64,000 nt of DNA, from the NCBI GenBank assembly GCA_040954595.2, contig CM082577.2, positions 13,950,001 to 14,014,000 of the forward strand, read 5' to 3'. Below, piece after piece: positions 33,201 through 46,800 of the stretch (positions are counted from its first letter, which is position 1; the number at the start of each line of letters is the position of its first letter). Below the pieces are notes generated by a model. The model had not been told where the DNA came from. It saw nothing but the letters and a program-made list of their open reading frames with translations, and made no database searches. This stretch comes from Balanoglossus misakiensis (lineage: Eukaryota; Hemichordata). Position numbers and translations under genes: made by a program.

Positions 33201-34659
33201 ACAATTGCCACGATTTGATAGAACAAAATAAAAAAAAACTTGGCGGAGAAACGATTTCTTCTTACCCTAGAAAGTCCGTCAAAATTGATTCTCGCCTGTG
33301 AATAAAAAGAAATAAACATGACGAGTAAAGATACGGCACTTTACAGTGTCGCTCAATTAAGCAAATTTTTGCCTTCAAGTAAGGATTCTTCGACTTTAAT
33401 AAATTTTCTTGATGTTGGTTTTTCAAATTCGCATATGCTAATATATTTTGATATTTATCTCCCGTGTGTCTTTGACGTTTGCTGTACTACATTGTAAACT
33501 GCAATGCCATAGGAATAGCATATTTTTCACCTACATTCTGTGTGGAAACTCGAAAAACGACTCTTAAGTTACTTAACTTCTGACGTACGCATCCCCAGCT
33601 ACTTGTATTTGATTTGAAATGTTATTCTACTTTCAAAACAGCGCATATTTCTTCCACATCGAGGTTTATATAAAAATTTAGAACAGAGAAGAAAATATGT
33701 TATATTACACTAACCAGTTTATGTTCACTTTCGAAGAAAACTTGATGAATAGAGTTGGTCATGACGTAAGAATTTGGATCTCTGTTAGTATAGCACAAAC
33801 TGAGAAGCACGATGACAAACACGCCGAAGAGGGCGATCTCCCTCAAGACGTTCTGCATATGGAGTTCATTGAGTCGTTCCTTTCTCAGCGCTTCAAGTTT
33901 GTCACCCTTTGGCGGCAGCACGTATGCCTTCCTTTTAGCATCTGAAATCAAAGGTAACAATATGCATGTGTAATGATATTACTGATATGGAGAGAAATAT
34001 TCACTACTCAATGATACGACATAAAAAAATATTGACTGTCGTGTGAAATATCGTCACTTGGTTTTTTTCACTAACGGTTAATTGTCGGTTAGGTAGCTTG
34101 CGTAACCACAGTCAAGATATAAGCATCACATTTTGCAGTGTCTGGTTAACTTGGTTAGGAGAAGACATCACAACAACGTCTTATTTTATTTATTTTATCA
34201 TTGTATTTTAAATTGACATAAGATTTAAAATGACCGATCTGGGTATTCACTAATTTCCGTCCCAACTTCCCCTTTGTAAGTAAAGATAAAACCACATGCA
34301 TTGATCAGACCCTTCTCATGTATTAAGAATGACAACAAACATACGCACCGCCGCTGTTGGTAATTGGTCCTTGGAGATATTCCTCGTCGGATTTTAAACT
34401 GTTCTCCTTTACATTGGGTTTGCCGCCCTCTTCCTCATCGTCTGTGACTTTCTTCATGAAACACGAAAAGAAGATGGCAATAACGATGACCTGTAAAAAT
34501 AAAAGGTGAAAATTCGGGTCGATTTATGAATGTTGACTAAGGTTTTGAACTAGTTAAAGAGCATGGCGGCCGATTTTCAAAATTTGTATGCAAGAATAAT
34601 AGCTACCATTCACGAATAGAAGTCCCTTAATGGACTTCTATTGTACATCTCCGCGGCTC

Positions 34660-34748
<89 letters not shown>

Positions 34749-34782
34749 CCACCACCACCACCACCATTACTACTTCGATTAC

Positions 34783-34815
<33 letters not shown>

Positions 34816-37800
34816 CTTCAAATAACATCTGAGCAATTTGTTTGCATTTCATAGTACGCTAATGTTCATCTGATGTACAGTCATTTATTTACCTGTAAAG
34901 GTTGGGTGACCAACACCGATAGGGAGAAGGACAGGACAATTGATATCAGCCATTGTACAGATTTTTCAGCACCCCATTCCATGCTGTAAAGTATGACGAA
35001 AAATGCCGAAGTTACAACAGTTACAGTGCATATGATCCAACCGATATAGAGACACCAGTGAGGCAAGGAGCAAGTTTTCCTCTTCTTCTTTGCTGTCTGT
35101 TTGTTTTCTTCCATGTCGTTGAAGAGCACATCGAACTTGGCAGATTCCGGCCTCGTCTTTCTTCGGCTAATCCACTTGGAGAGACTGATCGTACCAGGTC
35201 GACTTCTTCTGAAGATTTCGACAATGATAAAGTTGACGGGAAACACTACCAGGTTGGTCATCACGCTGACGTAGAACTCGAATGACGTCAGAATAAAGGG
35301 GCCGATTGTCACCGTAAATACGCTCTTGGCGCGAACTTCGGCCCTGAACCACATGGCGCTGGCCAGCATGGAGCAGTAGAGAAGCGACAGGCAGCAGGTC
35401 AGTCGTTGCACTCGAGTGAAATGGCTCTTGCTTGGACGGGAGAGGACCGAAAACCAGAGGTGCTTCTCTGACAAATTCTTCCTCGCCGACTGGAAGAACA
35501 ACTGGTTGAAGTTGGTCAAATCTTCTCTGCCAGCCACGGGGATCACTCGGTCTATCAATCCATCGTCGTATTCCACTGCAAGCCATTTGTCACAGATAAA
35601 GTAAAATCTGAAGGGGGCAAATAAAGTTCAAGAAGTCGTAGTGACACTAAAAAGTGATGGTCAATTCTGTTTATGTATGAAATTTCATGAGGTTGCCATC
35701 TATAATGTGTTATTAGCGTGCAATTTATCGGTATCGAGACCACGTCATGTATCAATACTAAGCGATGGTGCAAATGTTTAGTGTAAAGACGTGGAATCGG
35801 ACTATGTATTTAGATAAATGTTTGCGACATTTCTGCATGATTTACTAACAACATGGTGTGCATATGTATTTCATACACATAGAAATTGTATTGTGCAAAG
35901 TTGTGAATTGAAACGACGGGGTGTCTGTCAGAGTGTCACGTGTCTTGAATGCTGAATTACAAATGCGGGCGACGTATCTTAAAACCCTTCTTTTGCCAAT
36001 TTCTATTTTATGCATAGTGTGTCCTCGGCACTCACAGAGAAAAACACCGACCAAAACACTTTTTATGACTTGATACCTCTACTATAATAAAGATAGTTGT
36101 GCGATACACAAAAGAGCTTTCATGACTCCATACTACTATGATAAAGAGAGTTGTGCGATACAGAACGTGCATCGCTGCAACCCCGTGATCTTGAAAACGT
36201 ATCACAGGAAGAGAAACGAAATTTTGCCACTTAACACAATATTACGACATCTTGATCACCATCCACGCTCATCATCAAAATGCGTCGTCTGATAATTAAA
36301 CCAATAGGCAAGTAGCTGCAACAGCTTACCGTTCACCAGTCTGTACGTCAGTCATCATGATTCGTGATAGATACCAACTACCATGCTGTCCCTGACCAGA
36401 ATCATCGTGCCAAATACGCAGATATGCTAATGGCCCTAGACACTGCGGCACAGCCATCACAAAATGGTCGATGCTACCTGTTTGAAACAACTTCAGAAGA
36501 AAATTTCTTAAATTGCCATTATGATCATGCAAGTTGTTTTTCAAAATCATTTAGTGGGGTTTAGCAAAGCACGCTGAGAGTGAATATAAAACAAAATGTT
36601 CTCAATAGACCACGTGGATCTATTTTGTTGCACTGTTTGGAGTTTTTCGGTTCTATTTGGAGAAAACAAATACTTATGTTTATGTATATATAGCATGATG
36701 GTGCATGGTACAGTGATTAAGGGAACCGCCATTAACTATGGCCTGGTGGGAAGTCCTGCAAGAATAAAAAGATATGGCTTCATCTACCAACCTTTCTTCT
36801 GTTATCATCGAGAACTCGAATTCCGGTATCTTCCTCGTCGCCAGAGAGCATAAAACTGACTTTGGACTTGGTGCCAGCTCCACGGCGCATGCCCGTGTAC
36901 ACTGCGATCTCATAGAAGTATTTATCGTGAGAATTATTGTCGGCCAATGGCGTTACTCCCCACTGCAACAGAATGTTATTGAATATTTTTAAAGATTGAC
37001 AAAACAATTTTTTGCCAAAAACTGTGCATGTGCTAATTTGTTATCAAATTCATTGCTCTTTCAATTACAACATTTGCAGTCATAAACGTTGTTCACATTC
37101 GCCATGCAATCCGACAATCCGACTGAAATTTACGGCGACATATGTCACTTTATTTTCGGGAATAGATTTGGTCCGCCTCCGCACTACACCGGTACCCGTG
37201 TTTGCCTCCACCGTCTTATTGCATATGAGCATATGACTGTGTCAACTAGGTTGACGTTACGCGTGCACACGCGCGAATTTAGGTCGGCCCAGATTTTACG
37301 TTGGTCCTGGATCCCCCTTCCTACCAGGACCAAGCTAAGTTGGCCCTATAGGCCGACGCAGCGTGTACTGTCCACATTGGATATTTTACACCGGCTCAGG
37401 CCCAGCATCACCTTGTACACGCCAGTGCACGGTCGGTGGATGGGCGGGTCATCTGCCTACCTTTTCTATATCTTTTCTGTCTTGGCGCCGTGCCCAGATT
37501 AATAAAAGGAAGTAGAGACCAAGAAGGACGAAGACAGTGGAGAATACGGAAGCGTTTTGGTTGACGTTGAATTTATTGAAAACCGTTGAGAAATCGATGC
37601 TGTTTGGAGGAACGAAGAAATCCGCGGCAAAGGACGTTAAATGCGAACACAAACAATGCGTTGCCTGCGTTGTCGTCAGATCTCCCACCTGGAAAGAATC
37701 GACAAAAGACACGTTAAATCTTGACGACCAAGAAAATTAGGAATGTGCGATCGGTAACATATTAAAAACACAGGGGTAAAAGTTAAGGACGCGAATTTGG

Positions 37801-40800
37801 AGGTAATAAAATTAAATAAATGTCATCAATTTAATTTTCACCAGTGATTTTATGTGTAGGAGTATATACGGGGGAGATAATTTCAAATTAAAATTGCGAC
37901 ATACAATGCGCAGCCGGCCCTTTGTTTCTTAAAAAACATTTCCTTGTATATAGAGATCTCTTGAAAGTATGGAAACGCTCATGGGCCTGGTAAATATTAT
38001 TTTGTTCCGATATCATATGGCAAATTTTAATTTAAAATTTCGCTGTTTTTTCTTGTATATAAAATATACAGAGAGGTCTCTCTTGAAACTATAGAAACGC
38101 CAATGGGCGTGGCATTCTGGCCTGGCTGTTAAGTAAATGGTACTTTGTTCCGACATCACTGTATTTATTACATCGCTGTTTTTCTAGAAGTCGCCATGTT
38201 AATTCTATAATGAGAAACAAGGTCAACGGTCTCATCGATATGATGTATGCATACTTTTAAGTCTCTTACATGCACTAGACCTAGTGTGGACTTCAATTTC
38301 GACCTGGCTTTTTATCAAATCTTTTGCCATGGTGATATTTTAGCCAATGTGACAAAAGATGATAATGTTGAATTCAGATTTCTCATCATATATGTGGAGA
38401 TTTTATTTCTTATGATATGAACAGGCAAAGATCTGAACTGACAATGCGTTTACCACGAGTCCAAGAATAGTATAAGAATACTAGTACATGTACTGGTATA
38501 AGAATGCGCACTATAGATAATTGGGACAAGGGTGTTTAACCCAACTTTCACGAAAACGTCATCTTTCGTATATGTGGTGATAGTTATATAAAGAAAATTA
38601 TTATTTAATACTAAAATAATAATATACGCACCCTACATCCATCGTTAATCCACTTTTCATCGGACTCGTGCCAAAACAGACAATTGGATGAAATAACAGT
38701 GAATGAATAATTGGTATGAGTGGCAGCCATTCCAATGACGTCATCTGAAACATTCAATGTGCTTGTTTTGAGTTTTAATAATCGTGTTTATTCTCTATAA
38801 TCTTACCACAGAAGATCATATGAATGACGCTAATTACACTTAAGGGTGAGTTCATTCCAGCTGATTTTACATATGTGCCAGCTTTAAAAGGAAGCCGTCA
38901 TCGCGCCGCGTGGGTGTCCCACTTGATGAGAATATGTCCTCCCATTCAATCGCAATACTAGGATCTTCATTCTAGGATCTTCAGTTGCTGTCATGCGCAG
39001 TCTTTGGTACGATTGGCTGCCTCGTTCACTCTAAGAATTATGTAATTTCAGGGATTTGTGGATGAATTGTAATGTTTATAAACAAAAAACCGCGATGCGA
39101 CGACCGCTTCCCTTTAAGTTCAGTTATTTTAGGAACATCAATTTTAGTCATACACTAGTATAACTCGCACGATATTTTATAGAAACGAAAGGGAAGTGGC
39201 GGACGTTGCATTCTTGGGCTTCATAACTTACTGCATTTTGAATTATGGCAAAAACGAATATTAATTTTATGTAGATTGTTCTTCACTTACAATTACTGTT
39301 TTGTTGTTATTTGCTCTGTTATTTTGTCCAAAAAATAGCGCGAGTATTAATTTGAAGTATTTCTGAAATCAAAGTTACAAAACTTTCAACATCCAGTTTA
39401 AAACTCACAAAACCAAACAATGTTCTGCAATCGGAACCGACCCCAATTGTATATTTGAAGAGCATTCATGAAACGTACCTGGCAGTTGCACGGCGATATA
39501 ATATTGACCTCTTCGTTGTAACACAGAAGAAGGAACGTGACAGGAATATTTCAACTCATCAGTGAGATCTTCCCATAAGGCGTCGCCGCTGTCCACGCTG
39601 CGTGGCAAATCACACGAGAATTCGTGATCTGCGAGAGTTGGTGGCTCGTTGAATTTCAGATAGGCCTTCAAGGGGATTTCCGTCGTCGGGAGAATTATAA
39701 GTCGATAGCTGTTGTCAAGGCCATTCACCTCGAACACGTGACCGTACAACTCCTGTGTTCGGGGAAATTCCACAGCGACCGTCTCCCATTGGGGCAGCAA
39801 GTTTGGATCGTTGTCCAGGAAGAAGGCGACCTCCTCGTCCAAACCGGAGACAGCCAGTGTATTGCCGCTGGAATCGATGACGTTCAGACCGATGACGCCA
39901 GATTTGATTTTACTTCTGGTGGGATCCCAGCTGTAGGGATTACCTGAGAATGACGTGGTCTGTCAGACCACGCGTTGATGGAAACAACAGAAGATTACAA
40001 ACTGGCGAACAGTGAATGTTGAGACACCGGTTTCAGGTACTGGATGAGAGCAAGATTTAAGAAAAAAAATAATTGTCAAACCATAGTTCTCATTAGAGAC
40101 ATTATAGGTCCCTTCACACATCATCAGATTATTTGCGCTTTAATGTTACGATGCTGTTCTTTTCTCGAAATCTGAACTACGATATCTCTTCTGAAGAGGT
40201 TTACTTGCTTAGCGTTCCTTGCTCTTTCTGATGATAATACCTAAAAGACCAACATTTAAAATGGGCTAACATCGCCTTTATTTAAATTTAATAGGCCTTT
40301 TTGCATTTACCGACTTAAACTGTACGTTTTGTAGTGCAGTGTGCGCAAGATCTCGTGTGAACAATTGAGATCATTCGGCCAACCCAGATCTACGTGTAAC
40401 GCATTTGAAGTTTACCTAGACATTAAAAACGAATATTGAGACTAGAAAAACAAGTTGTCTTATGATTTAATCACTTTTTAAATAAAGGTTTTGGATTGTC
40501 GATCACATTTTTCACTAATCGTGTTCCCCGCTACAGATGCAGAGACCAAGTAAGTCATCTTGGTGTGGAATTTGTAAGACGGCTATTCTTCCCATTTGAG
40601 GAACGCGGAACCCGTAGCCGGATCAAGTATACTATGCTCGCGTACTATTTCAGAGTGGCTTCGGTTTCGCCAATTTCTTGTCAGTGGTTGGATATTTTCC
40701 AACAAGATGCAGTTCAATGTTATATTAGTCCATCATACGTATTTTTCTCGGTTATAAGCCCACCTGTGCACTATCTAAACAATATCACTGCATACCTCGA

Positions 40801-43800
40801 CATCCACGTAGGTGTCAGAGAGCACATCTGTGAAGAGAGCTGCCGCAGAAGGAAGTTGAAAACTACCCACAGATCCCACTAGTTCCCTCTGCTGGAAGTT
40901 TTCTGGCTCGTCCCTGTGAAGTTCCACGGTGAGGAACTCTGAGGGTAAGATGATGGACGGCTCTCCAACCACTTGAGTTGATCGCACGGTTTGACTGACG
41001 ACGTCTATGATGCTCATTCCCAAAGTGCTGATTACACGAGCCTGTAGAAAGGTTCCATTAAATTAGGTCACTAGATTTTTTTTCTGTTTTCCTTTTAAAG
41101 GGACAGTAGCTGTATCTTTTGGCCGTATTTTCGTGTTTTTTTGCTCTATGTTTACAATTTCTTGTTCTACTCCAAAGAGTATTGCTAATGCCCAGAACTC
41201 AGCTTGTCAACATAGCCTGTGTGTAACTGACATTGTTATTCTTAACAAATGATTTCTGGTCTGGAAATGCTGAATATATACATATACATGTAGTTGTGTT
41301 AATAATCTGGATACTGGGCAACTCATTGTCTTTCAGGGATTCGAAGAAGAAACTGCAGTAGATACACAAAACAAATATACTGAAATAGTTAAGAAAATGG
41401 AGCTTTAATCAAAGATAATTCACTTGAATTTTTGTACATGTTTATAAGAGTCATCGTATTCATTTCGAATTAAAGGGACAAGGTTTCTCGCTGCCCTTTT
41501 TCCCATTAATTATGTTTGATACAAGACAACGTTTATGTTATTCTACATGTGGATATATAGTGAATCAACGTTCAACAACACAAACCTTCCATGCCACTTG
41601 TAGACTCGAGAGTGAAAAAATCGCAAATATGAATTACCGGTGTTTACCATTAATTCATTTTTGGCGAGATTTTTACTCTCATATCCTGTAAACGGGATGG
41701 AAGTTGTGTGTGGTCGAACGTTGATTCACTATATATCCACGTGGACATTAACATAAACGGTGTCTTGTATCAAACATAATTAATGGAAAAAGGGGCAGCG
41801 AGAGAGAAAGAATTTCTCCCTTTAAGATGCCCTTGCGCCCAGAACTGGTCGATAGAAAATAGTCGTATTCACAACCGAGCACCGGCTTCACGTACCTGTG
41901 TCTGTTCGATGTAACTCAAACTATTTCAAATAAACAAAATAACTCTCCGATTTATTTTGAATATTCAAGTGAGATGGTGGAATAGCGCAGTGGGGCTTCA
42001 AAGAATATAAAATGCTTACCGCCCTCTCTGCAAAATCGACCTGTTGTTCTTTGATCAAAGCCTGCTGCGTTTCATACTCTTCTATTTCTTCGGGTGAAGG
42101 GTCATCACCATAGTAATTGGGGAACTCTGGTGGCTCAGTCGGTTCTGGTTCCACTTCTTCCTCGTCTACAACCACGGCACTCTTGATAATGTTGCCTATG
42201 CCCTCTATCAGTGCTGTAAAAGAATAACATGAACATAGCTGTGATAAGTGCTGAATTGGCAAGTTCTGGAAGCTGTATTCACTTTCTTTGAAACGACAAA
42301 CAAATACGCCTTTTTCATAAAGAGGGCGCCCGTCCAAATCATGGCGTCATGCCCAACTTTGCATCCAGTGAAAGAAACTTGCGCTGTATTTGTCAACGCC
42401 TGCAAACATCGACTTGGCGGTAAGACTAATACATGTATTGATGACTTACGCACGTATTGCTTTTATTGTTCGAGTGTCTGTTCCAAATACCTTGTTTACG
42501 CCACAGTGTTTGATGATTAAATTCGACTTGCAAAGAAAATACATCTATGACAAATATTGATTACAGTTGCGTTGATCAGAACAGACACTGACTTGGACCC
42601 ATATTGCGTTTTTTTCAGTTAAAAACACAACTCCTGTTGAACTCCTATAGTGACTTGAAACTTGTTAGATATTCTTACATGTTGCTGTATTCAACATTTC
42701 TTCTCGGCTTTGGTCTTTAATGTCCTGTAACTGATTTGCCATGAACACCATAGCCAGCGCGGCTCGTACCTGAGTAGAAGAAACCAAAGAGTCTCATGTA
42801 TACGGGACGAATAATGGATTAGAAGTACATTGGACCACCGTGATTCAAACGACCTGACCGCCAGTCACTGACCGGCATTCTTGAACTAGGCCAGAGCAAA
42901 CAAATGGCTACCAATCAGTTATATTCACCCTGCGACAAAGAAAATTCCCACACGCCTATGTGGTGGTCACATTTGTCGAGCGCATATACAAATAAGTGCA
43001 CCAATGAAATTCGTGTGGTTATTAACAATGGTTTTCGGGATTTGTTTAAATATTAAACGGCGATTAAGTATTAGTGATGCCTTTGTATCGAATCGCATAA
43101 TGACTTGGGAGAAGACAGCGCAATTTACAGACAGGCTTCTACATCAATTGACTCAAAGTGCTAATTCTCTGATATGCGCCGCCATGTTGGATTTTGTCGG
43201 TTACCCAATTTGTATATTTTCTCGCTTCTGCCAATTTTCGACCGAGACAATGATTGGTTACTCACAAGTGCATCGTCGCCCGAGGAGCCTGGGCCAGTCA
43301 GATCAGCAAGAGCGGCAGACGACATCAACAAGGCGTCGATGGTGTTGGCCCAAAGACAAACTTCTGACAGTGACAACAATAGATGACTTCGAAGCTGAAA
43401 GTGAACGGAAACGCCACGAATTTGTCAACAGTAGCGGTTAGGTATGGTAGTATGGTAGTATGAAGTATGAAGTATGGGTCTCTAGATGGAACAACGGAAA
43501 AAGAAATGTATCAATATGTGTCAGATAAATTCGGACTGAAATTAGGTTTGTACGTACAATCCAGTATAAAGAAATAACTGCATTCTGTTGGTGAATAAAT
43601 TCTGAATTTCGATGAGTTTTTTTCCGATTGCCCTCTCTACAGACCAACGCTCGGAGAATCGTTAGAAATACAAATAGTTGGCTTTCTTTTTGGGACAGCA
43701 GGGATACAAGTTACAACGCTAGCTTGATTTAATTCTTTGAGCGGCCAATTTAAAAAAAAGAAAGAAGAAAGCGCGTGTAAAAGACTGATTGGAGCAGGAA

Positions 43801-46800
43801 GATAATACATATAGTTTAAAAAAAAACATTGCCATCCGTTACCTGGCATTCCGAAGAACAACATTGGCTATGCGGAAAACATATAAAATGTGGCTGTTTG
43901 GGCTGTTTATGTGCAATATTCAAAAGAAAAAAATATATATTTGTCAAGTTATAAAGCTATGTGTTAGTTGATATTCCTTAATTTACGGGTTAGTCAGGGC
44001 GTCTTACCACAGGACAGTGAATAATAGCTTGTTGAAATAACATTGTGCACAAGTCATTATGATTGGCTGAACCCAGCTTGATTAATGCCTTTATGAGATC
44101 ATCTTATATGCATAAATTACGAGTTGGTGTGATGCCCAGCACGGTGTCTTTTTCTTACTTGCGGCAGGCGGAGCTAGGCGATGCAAATATATTTTGTTGT
44201 ATGCGCAGTGAGCGACTATAGGTGATACGCCAAGCAACTGGTGGACAAATGGCTTCGTTACCTCTCCCTTCGAATCCTCATTGTTGTTTGACGGGTCGCC
44301 GGACTCAGTACTATTGACATTCTATCACAGGTGGCCGCATATGAACACAAAAAACTCGTGTCATGTAATAATGGCGGCAGTCGTGTCAATGATGGTGACA
44401 GAAAATTGTGACAGACAACACGACGCATAGTGGTTGAGAAATTAAGGACAAACAACCGACATGCCGCCATGAAAAGACAGAAAAGGTGAGTGATTGAATT
44501 ATGAATTGAGATGAAGAAATATCCTGAATGAGTTGAATGTGGGGCATGGACTGAAAACCCTTTATCACCAATGACGGTTCCATCAAACATCCTAAACTAT
44601 TCTTCAGGGACTCACTTAATGTTAAAGTGTATATCATAGCACTGTGCAATGGAACACAGTTCCAATATCTTTTGAAACTGGGATATCGGACGGCACTGGA
44701 CCAGAAAGAAATCTTAGGACTCATTACTTTCAATATGAGTATATTAAAATGATGATGGAAGACATTAGATCAAATATACGTACCTGCTGATCGTCTGGAT
44801 AAAGTGACAATAAAGCCATTATTAATTGAGTTGCTCCTTGAAAATCTCCCGCTTGCATCAATTGCTCAAGTCTACTATTTTCTCCAGTAACTAACTGTTC
44901 CACGAGCAGGTCGCTCTCCCCTGGTGAGATCTCGATTTCTGTCACCTAGTGGCAACGAATAGGTCATTCTGTTAGCATCGATTCAAGAGAAGAAAACGTT
45001 GTCGCGCTTCGACCTTTCATCAGAACACACAAACCACAAACTTACCCGGAGTGAAAGTTCGAACACTGCATAGGCGCCGTACTTGTCGATGACGTGGACA
45101 ATGACGTCATAGGCGTAATCTAAGTCGGCCGGGCCGGCGGCAAATATGAGCGTGTTCTCGCTAGGATCGCTGCCGTAGTAAATTTGCGACAAACTGCCAT
45201 CCTTGTTGCCATAGAGAATGCGGTACTTGAGATGGTCATCTGTCAGAGAGCCTTCGTTTCTTTCCACGTCGTGTCCTTCGTCCAGCCAATTTTCACAGGT
45301 GACAAGAAACTCCGTCTGTATCGCAGTGCCTGAATTAAATACATAACATATATTTTGAACCACACAGTGTTTGAACTCATGACGGTGACAGTGGTAAAGG
45401 CAATATAAGCATTTCATTTTTGAAGAAGGGGGGGGGGGGGTCTTAATGCTGAAATAAATGAAGCGACGCTTCGACTGGATGTTATTTTGTCGAAATGATT
45501 TAATTTGGCGTGTTTATAGTCATTTCAAACGTAGGCCTACATCATATTAGAAATACCGATGATCATTGGTCAATTTCCTAATTTTAAGTTATTTCCACAT
45601 TGGGCATTCTACAGCACCTGATAATTTTACTCGCTCTGAAAAACCAGGCGACAACTGTTAGACACAAATATTTGAAAAGCATTAAAACAAATCAACTTTC
45701 TATCTCCCATATGTAAGCGTTCAGACAATATATAGATTTACGGGATACTGAGCTCGATAATTAACTGCAAAATGTTGATTTCAAAAAGTGAATCTCATAT
45801 CTTGTATCCTTAAGAGCAAATCTCATTCAGTTGCATATATCTACTGTTATGGCGTTTAGAGAAACAGACTGAAACGTCACGTCTCCGTCACTCTCCATGT
45901 TGCAGTTCCAGAAAGCGTATCGCCCCCCCCCCCCACACACACACAAATTATTCCCCTCTCCTCGTCACAGGTAATCAGTGAATGTCACTATAATTAAATT
46001 AGAAGGCGTACCTGTTGTCGGGGATATCTGGCAAACACCGTTGTACGGAGGCAAGTTGGTGATGAACTCGATGAATGAATAGCCTGTGGCGTAACCTTGG
46101 CGACTTCCGTATAGTCCGAGACGAAATTTACGACCGGCTTCGAGAGAGTTTGGCAGGAAGCTGATCCCAGTCTTCTGAATACCTAAATGGATCAGATGAA
46201 TCAAATTGTGTATAATTGCATAAAAAATACTACAACCATTTGAAGGCCGACGATAGTCTTATGCGCATGTGCGTAATTTCGTGTGTGCAACCAATCCAAA
46301 TGGTCTGTAAATGTTGCGCGTTGAAATATTGGACTACCTTCGCCTCCTACTATAATTCACGCGCACTCTATAAGTTGACTTTAGTTTTTGCCCCTTCTTT
46401 TCACCAAATTTGACGTCTTTTCCCGATCTCCAACACATATTATGGTCGCCGCAACCTCCTTATTATTAGAACAGCACACTGCCTTATGCAATTTTCTGTA
46501 TACAATTTTGTAACCAGAGTCGTGGGTTTGGCACTGGAGCACAAGACGATCGTCGCCCTTTAAGTGTACTCACGAAGTCAGGACACTGTTAGTGCCGACA
46601 CAATATACATCTTCGGTCAGAAATGTGTCCACTGGACAAAAGTAACGGTAAACTGAAGCTTGCCCTCCAAATACATAACGTATGTTAATACATGTACTAT
46701 TAAATACCCCGATCATGGTCCTTGCCCAGAGAACGCAAAAAATGTAACTTACCCGTAGAAGTCGAGTCCTGGAAGTTCGGAACAGGGTAATAGTTGCCAT

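Noticed and set aside
34627-34854. Open frames encoding poly-His, poly-Asp and poly-Met
   Set aside because: They are translations of the (ATC)n/(GAT)n microsatellite.
39945-39946. Acceptor directly before GTAATCCC for polycystin exon 11
   Set aside because: It would break the phase with exon 10. The acceptor at 39960-39961 keeps the frame and adds a sensible TTSFSG start.
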